Origin: a virus
Length of the DNA: 28,329 nucleotides
Reading direction: 5' to 3' (one strand)
IMG/VR virus record: IMGVR_UViG_3300044971_003045
Coordinates: 1-28,329 of that record
Below, piece by piece: positions 27,735 through 28,329 of the stretch; position 1 is the first letter of the stretch; the number at the start of each line of letters is the position of its first letter. The translations under genes were made by a program, and so were the position numbers. The notes under the pieces are model-generated. The model was not told the origin of the DNA. It did no database searches and saw only the letters and a program-made list of their open reading frames with translations.

Positions 27735-27917
27735 TTATTTAGTATACCCCCAAACCTTTGGTTTTATATCAATTTCCGGTGGTCTTTCTATAATAATCCT
27801 TGCTGGCTTGTTTGCCATCTTTTTTAGCTTTTGTATCTCTATATTCAAAAGAATGTTAAATCCTAATGATGTTAAGAATAATCCTGCAAAAATAGCCGTT
27901 AATGGTTGAAGTCTCAT
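27735..27917 (-). CDS. Small single-pass membrane protein
   Basis: 60 aa, not recognised. Residues 6-25 (LTAIFAGLFLTSLGFNILL) form one membrane helix, followed by a basic, Pro-rich tail (KLKKMANKPARIIIERPPEIDIKP). SD AGGAAG precedes the ATG. It sits between the tRNA and tmRNA, directly before the tmRNA 5' end, and is probably on the same transcript. Function unknown. Confidence 0.55.
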   Translation of the reverse strand: MRLQPLTAIFAGLFLTSLGFNILLNIEIQKLKKMANKPARIIIERPPEIDIKPKVWGYTK

Positions 27918-27938
27918 CAGAATCCTTCCTGTTTAAAG

Positions 27939-28014
27939 TAGGGCGAGTTGGAGTCGAACCAACCTATGAACACCTTATAAGAGTGTCGGATGCAACCGGC
28001 TTACCTTCCGCCCC
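27939..28014 (-). tRNA. trnI-UAU: tRNA-Ile(UAU)
   Basis: 76 nt. Acceptor GGGGCGG/TCGCCCT (two end G-T pairs), anticodon stem ACACT/GGTGT, loop CTTATAA with anticodon TAT, T-arm GTTGG-TTCGACT-CCAAC, discriminator A, no encoded CCA. The D-arm is weak (two sure pairs). The anticodon reads AUA, a common codon in this AT-rich genome but one normally served by a lysidine-modified CAU tRNA in bacteria. A strong promoter lies 11 nt upstream. Confidence 0.82.
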
Positions 28015-28024
28015 GTGTTGAGTT

Positions 28025-28053
28025 ATTGTATCATATCGACCAACCACTGTCAA
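28025..28053 (-). promoter_or_regulatory. Sigma70-like promoter of the tRNA-Ile/tmRNA unit
   Basis: TTGACA (28048-28053), 17-nt spacer, TACAAT (28025-28030), about 11 nt before the tRNA 5' end. It would transcribe tRNA-Ile, the small membrane gene and tmRNA. The -35 is preceded by GTC but lacks the CAAG half of the palindrome. Confidence 0.7.
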
Positions 28054-28058
28054 GACCT

Positions 28059-28214
28059 TTAGGAATTTTGTTGCGACTCTAGTTCAATTAATCTTTGATT
28101 AATTTTGTCTAAAGCTAACGCTGCATCTCCACAGCTTTTACATAGGTCAGAATATAGGTATTCCTTTAAATCGTGTAGCTGATCTTTGAGTTGTTGTATT
28201 TCTTGATTTAGCAT
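28059..28214 (-). CDS. Small coiled-coil protein with CKSC motif
   Basis: 51 aa from ATG 28214, placed 1 nt after the stop of the upstream gene; longer in-frame starts would overlap that gene. Heptads are clear (MLNQEIQQLKDQLHDLKEY) with a CKSC pair (about 25-28) and a second helix (LALDKINQRLIELES), a helical hairpin with a possible metal site. Not assigned. Confidence 0.55.
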   Translation of the reverse strand: MLNQEIQQLKDQLHDLKEYLYSDLCKSCGDAALALDKINQRLIELESQQNS

Positions 28215-28215
28215 A

Positions 28216-28329
28216 TTAATTGACCGTATTGAATGTTTCGTTTGATTCTGGATGCCAAAAGAACATTTCATTAGCATCATCGTCCCAAATACATTCTATG
28301 CCTCCAGATGATGCTACTATACTCAAACT
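28216..28329 (-). CDS. 3' end of a gene entering from the right edge
   Basis: 37 codons open at the window edge, ending TAA. Sequence includes SSGGIECIWDDDANEMFFWH, with aromatic and acidic residues. The stop is followed immediately by the ATG of the coiled-coil gene. Too short to identify. Confidence 0.5.
   Translation of the reverse strand, partial: SLSIVASSGGIECIWDDDANEMFFWHPESNETFNTVN

Noticed and set aside
1-28329. CRISPR array, insertion sequence or integration site
   Set aside because: No regularly spaced repeats, transposase, integrase or att-like direct repeat was seen.

Overview
The window is a stretch of a tailed-phage (Caudoviricetes) genome. Nearly every gene lies on the minus strand, packed with short overlaps (ATGA, TAATG), and base composition is AT-rich. 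Phage identity rests on adjacent rIIA- and rIIB-like genes, an ATP-dependent ligase resembling T4 gp30, an endonuclease VII-like protein, HNH proteins of homing type, a small tail-fibre-like protein and many small phage-type ORFs. No integrase, terminase or capsid gene is visible, so this is an accessory/early-gene part of what is probably a large T4-superfamily-like genome. The host cannot be named; the sigma70-like promoters and the SD sequences fit a bacterium with conventional signals.

Layout, left to right. 1-2830: a truncated ferritin-like gene, an HNH endonuclease, a conserved phage protein and a GT4 glycosyltransferase. 2830-6900: GMP reductase, two tandem SET-domain proteins, a nucleoside 2-deoxyribosyltransferase-like protein, a macro-domain protein and small proteins. 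7020-9013: a subtilase, a secreted trypsin-like protease and an HNH protein. 9013-11261: an actin/Hsp70-fold ATPase, a membrane-anchored partner and a RuvB-like AAA+ ATPase. 11314-17515: small proteins, an archaeo-eukaryotic-primase-like protein, rIIB and rIIA. 17583-20413: small membrane, coiled-coil, kinase-like and tail-fibre-like proteins. 20433-20724: a tRNA-Leu(UAA) split by a 208-nt group I intron. 20831-25793: a possible regulator, a metallophosphoesterase, a PspC-like protein, a HhH-GPD glycosylase, DNA ligase and small proteins. 25866-27372: a nuclease cluster (HNH, endonuclease VII, PD-(D/E)xK). 27381-28014: a phage tmRNA and a tRNA with anticodon UAU.

Three things stand out. First, an RNA/translation set: the intron-bearing tRNA-Leu, a tmRNA whose reading frame ends in ...ALAA, and a tRNA that should read AUA. 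Second, two promoter classes can be read by eye: host-type TTGACA-N16/17-TATAAT promoters, four sharing the palindrome CTTGACAAG over the -35 and serving rIIA, rIIB, ligase and glycosylase; and a recurring GGTGTATA/T motif 19-45 nt before several start codons, including the one plus-strand gene. Third, cargo unusual for a phage: GMP reductase, paired SET proteins, a ferritin fold lacking most metal ligands, two different serine proteases and an actin-like ATPase. Five small genes with good SD sequences or tight coupling (39, 40, 41, 51 and 37+ aa) are added here.
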